From a bacterium (GTDB lineage: Bacteria > Bdellovibrionota > FAC87 > UBA2466): a DNA stretch of 17,400 bases. Numbering within the stretch: position 1 is the stretch's first letter; each line of letters opens with the position of its first letter. Of this stretch, positions 14,942-17,400 are shown piece by piece. The stretch spans positions 1-17,400 of the forward strand of contig JALHPX010000012.1 in the NCBI GenBank assembly GCA_022842225.1, in the 5' to 3' direction. The notes below the pieces were generated by a model, which was not told the origin of the DNA, searched no databases, and saw only the letters and a list, made by a program, of their open reading frames with translations. Made by a program: the position numbers and the translations under genes.

Positions 14942-16669
14942 ACGCTCGTCGTATTTTTTCTCGTGGAGCTCAATGGCTTGAGCAATCCACTCTTCGCGCT
15001 GGATCTTATTTTTGAAGAACAGGCGTTCGGAGATAACTGCAATCTCCGTCGCGGTTAGCTGCGCGATTTGCTTAAACGAAGCAATTCCAAATTCTTTTTC
15101 CAAAGTGCGCTTGATGTAAGGGCCAATGCCCTTGATCAATTGTAAATCGTCTTTACCAACAAGCGCGGGATCGAGCTTTCTGGCCATCTCATGAATCTTA
15201 TGATCCAGGGCGCGGATGGTTTCGTCTTTTTCTTTTAATAACTCTTGGACACTTTCGGAAGCCTTTTCAAACCGTTCGCGGATTTTTGCTACTTCGTCCA
15301 CGGCTGGCGAGCGCTTAGCCAAGGGCAGACTGCCCTTGGCAGTAGCGGCGGCAGGCACATTGGAGAGAATATCTCCCGTGAGTTCTTCCATCTCCCGCAA
15401 CACACTATCGGGCACCGATGCATGCTCTTCTTCAATGCGGATGCCTAACTTTTGTAGTGAGTCTTGCAGGCGATCCAAGTTGCCCATCAACTGCTCATCA
15501 CGGTGCTGCATGCCCTTGATCTCAGAAACTTCCGTCGACAAGCTCGCCAATTGTTCTTTGAGTTTTTCTTCCACTTGATCGCTGATTTCCGAAACCAGCA
15601 TATCCGCGTGCTTCACTCCGGAGAGTTCGCGCTCTAACTGGGAGATGCGGAGCTCCAGCTCATTTTCTAAGTCCTCCCACTTCCGGCGCTCCATCGATTC
15701 GCTCTCAGCCGAACGGGTTTGGAAGTCTAACTGAGCGAGCAAAGCCATTTCGGATTCGGCGCGCAGATTCAAAACCATATCTTCAAGAGAATTCAATCGC
15801 GACTTGAGCTCCGACTCCATGGCTTCGTCTTTTCTGTTGATCGTGGCAGCTTTTTCACCCAACTGCCGCTCGAGCCTCTCCATGCGTTCTAAAATCTCAT
15901 GCGTTTCGTCGATCTTGCTTTCAGAAGGAGCGGAAACGGGTGCCAGCGGCGTTAGCAATTCTAATGGAATCGATTTGGAATGGACTTCCACGGTCGGCTT
16001 GGAAATGGGCTTTGGTTTTTCGGGCACGGCCTCAAATTCAAGGTGCACTTCTTCCTCTTCTTCAAATTCATCGGGGTCGAACGCATCGACAATCGGCGCA
16101 GCAGCCGGCGCGGGGGCTGGCTTATTAGGTGCCGATGGCGATGTAGATGTCGGCGCAGCTACCATTGCAGTCGGCTCGGCCTCAAGCAGAGGCATCAGAG
16201 CAGCACTCAACTGCTGTTCCAACTCCGCGACTCGCTGCTGCCAGGTTGCGCGATCGTTTTCCGAAACACGGTTCTGAGAATCAATGAGAGTTTCTAATTC
16301 CACGATACGCTCTAGCAGCTGTTCAATGCGGGTCTGTTGCGAGTCGTAGAGCGATTGGATTCGGCTGATCTCAGATCGCAATTGCGTGACCGTCTCCTCG
16401 CTGGCTTTTAGCAGGCCCTCTGCCTGCACTTGTCTCTTCAAATGCTCGCGGACTTCCGAATTGCGATTGGCTAGCTCGTCAGAAACTTGCTTTAAATTGT
16501 TTTGCAGCGATTCCACTGCGGCATGGCCTTCTTCGCTTTTTGCCCGTCGCATTGGCACGCGCCAGGGATCGCTCTTTTCCATCCAGCGACGCGTGGCCCA
16601 GCCCACGCCAAAGAAAATTGCGGCGCAGACAGCAAGCAAGGAAGCCATTTGGAGGATTAAGTACAACAT
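14918..16669 (-). CDS. Membrane-anchored coiled-coil protein with C-terminal helix-hairpin-helix
   Basis: The protein has 583 residues. Residues 1-25 form one membrane segment followed by a basic patch (TRRWMEK), so the body should be cytosolic. Residues about 48-165 are coiled coil. A Pro/Ala-rich linker and an acidic stretch (DPDEFEEEEEVHLEFE) cover about 175-235, and a second long coiled coil about 265-450. The C-terminal 80 residues hold a helix-hairpin-helix (LQLIKGIGPYIKRTLEKEFG, G514 in the hairpin), a fold that commonly binds nucleic acid non-specifically. The ATG directly follows the stop of the OmpA-like gene (TAGATG), so the two are coupled. It could link the envelope with DNA or act as a scaffold; the function is not known to me. 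Confidence 0.75.
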   Translation of the reverse strand: MLYLILQMASLLAVCAAIFFGVGWATRRWMEKSDPWRVPMRRAKSEEGHAAVESLQNNLKQVSDELANRNSEVREHLKRQVQAEGLLKASEETVTQLRSEISRIQSLYDSQQTRIEQLLERIVELETLIDSQNRVSENDRATWQQRVAELEQQLSAALMPLLEAEPTAMVAAPTSTSPSAPNKPAPAPAAAPIVDAFDPDEFEEEEEVHLEFEAVPEKPKPISKPTVEVHSKSIPLELLTPLAPVSAPSESKIDETHEILERMERLERQLGEKAATINRKDEAMESELKSRLNSLEDMVLNLRAESEMALLAQLDFQTRSAESESMERRKWEDLENELELRISQLERELSGVKHADMLVSEISDQVEEKLKEQLASLSTEVSEIKGMQHRDEQLMGNLDRLQDSLQKLGIRIEEEHASVPDSVLREMEELTGDILSNVPAAATAKGSLPLAKRSPAVDEVAKIRERFEKASESVQELLKEKDETIRALDHKIHEMARKLDPALVGKDDLQLIKGIGPYIKRTLEKEFGIASFKQIAQLTATEIAVISERLFFKNKIQREEWIAQAIELHEKKYDERLTPTVEF

Positions 16670-17400
16670 CTACTTTTCCCCCAGGATTTCAAAGGCAACT
16701 CGCCGATTGAGTTGCCGGCCTTCTTCCGAGCGATTGTCCGCCACGGGAGAACGCTCGCCTAATCCAATCGTTTCAAATCGACGGTGGGGATAACCCAGCT
16801 TGGCTAGTTTGCGCTCAATGGAGAGCGCGCGCTCGCGACTCAGACGAAGGTTGTATTTCGGATCGCCTTTTGAGTCGGTAAAGCCCAGGATTCGAATGCG
16901 TTCGATTTGGAACTCGTCGAGAGTTTCCTTGAGTAGATTGATATTGCCCGCAGTTTCGCGAGTGAGCCGCGTGCTGTCGTATTCGAAATTAAGCCGAATC
17001 GCATCTAACAATTCTGCAAGGTCAGCACTTCGAGCTGCGGAAGTGTTGCGCTCCGGAACTAAAATTTCACTTTTGAAATTGAGGCCGGCGGGAATTCGTT
17101 CCCGCGCCAGTTTCTCAAGCGCATTTTTGGTGGCTTCGTCGGGAACCAGTCCCCCCAACGTCACCCAGCGGTCTTTCAAGGTTAGTTTGGATTCGGGGCC
17201 GACCCGCTCCAAGAGCTGCAGAAAGTTCACCAGACCAGAGAGATAAGCCGCGCGGTAAACCGCCACGCTCTCGACTAAATCTGACTGAATGCTTTGGGTG
17301 CCAAAGACTTCCCCTGCGCGCTGATAGAACAGCGCCACAATTTCTTTCGTCGGCAATGTGCCGGCAAGCCGCAGCTTGGGGCCAATGCGTTCCGCGGTGA
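16670..17400 (-). CDS. BON/OmpA-family envelope protein (partial, N-terminus beyond window)
   Basis: The frame is open to the right edge, so the start is missing; the TTG at 17356 is internal. About 243 residues are visible. The C-terminal 110 residues are an OmpA-like peptidoglycan-binding domain: a FEYDSTRLT strand, RIRILGFTDSKGDPKYN, LRLSRERALSI and RQLNRRVAFEI, with the Asp and Arg that bind diaminopimelate in the expected positions. Before it lie two similar segments spaced by about 75 residues (LRLAGTLPTKEIVALF and VTLGGLVPDEATKNALEKLA) that resemble BON-like modules. ArfA of mycobacteria has a comparable BON plus OmpA layout. The gene abuts the coiled-coil protein (TAGATG), suggesting that the pair forms an envelope-spanning unit. 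The OmpA call is firm and the BON call tentative. Confidence 0.8.
   Translation of the reverse strand, partial: TAERIGPKLRLAGTLPTKEIVALFYQRAGEVFGTQSIQSDLVESVAVYRAAYLSGLVNFLQLLERVGPESKLTLKDRWVTLGGLVPDEATKNALEKLARERIPAGLNFKSEILVPERNTSAARSADLAELLDAIRLNFEYDSTRLTRETAGNINLLKETLDEFQIERIRILGFTDSKGDPKYNLRLSRERALSIERKLAKLGYPHRRFETIGLGERSPVADNRSEEGRQLNRRVAFEILGEK

Noticed and set aside
15804..16277. 157-codon plus-strand frame, Ser/Gly/Ala-rich
   Set aside because: Low-complexity antisense reading of the Pro/Ala-rich and acidic linker of the coiled-coil protein.

Overview
The window carries 17 protein-coding genes, two of them cut by its edges. There are no RNA genes, insertion sequences, CRISPR arrays or phage genes that I can see, and coding density is high. 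Signal peptides, an OmpA-type peptidoglycan-binding protein, a Dam methylase and an Ohr peroxidase indicate a Gram-negative bacterium. I cannot name the genus. A delta-proteobacterial or Bdellovibrionota-like lineage would fit the many secreted proteins of unknown family, but that is only inference.

Left part (1-5100). A minus-strand gene that runs off the left edge encodes an unusual protein: a signal peptide, about 370 residues of unknown sequence, a ClpB/Hsp100-like D1 ATPase domain whose nucleotide site has decayed, and a D2 domain with intact Walker motifs. It is transcribed away from a second exported protein with two membrane segments, and the 143 bp between them hold promoter-like boxes and three short inverted repeats. 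Next comes a probable two-gene biosynthetic operon: a FeeM-like acyltransferase of GNAT type and a heme-oxygenase-like diiron oxidase (HDO) with a complete set of iron ligands.

Middle part (5100-11000). A minus-strand operon encodes a soluble histidine kinase, a PAS-like protein and a small XRE-type regulator; no receiver-domain response regulator is present. Ohr, followed by a clear hairpin terminator, is divergent from a Dam-type adenine methylase. Downstream of dam, an MFS transporter of the metabolite:H+ symporter type and an Alg9-like GT22 glycosyltransferase form a tight pair.

Right part (11000-17400). A possible AlkZ-related protein is divergent from a secreted protein built of four C-x22/23-C modules. 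Then aguA and aguB (agmatine deiminase and N-carbamoylputrescine amidase) overlap by 4 bp and together convert agmatine to putrescine. Their 3' end overlaps a convergent pair: a BON/OmpA-like envelope protein cut by the right edge, and a membrane-anchored coiled-coil protein with a C-terminal helix-hairpin-helix.

A theme across the window: at least five genes that begin transcription units lack a Shine-Dalgarno sequence and have a -10-like hexamer ending 6 to 11 bases before the start codon. This predicts leaderless or nearly leaderless mRNAs. Most genes inside operons have ordinary ribosome binding sites.
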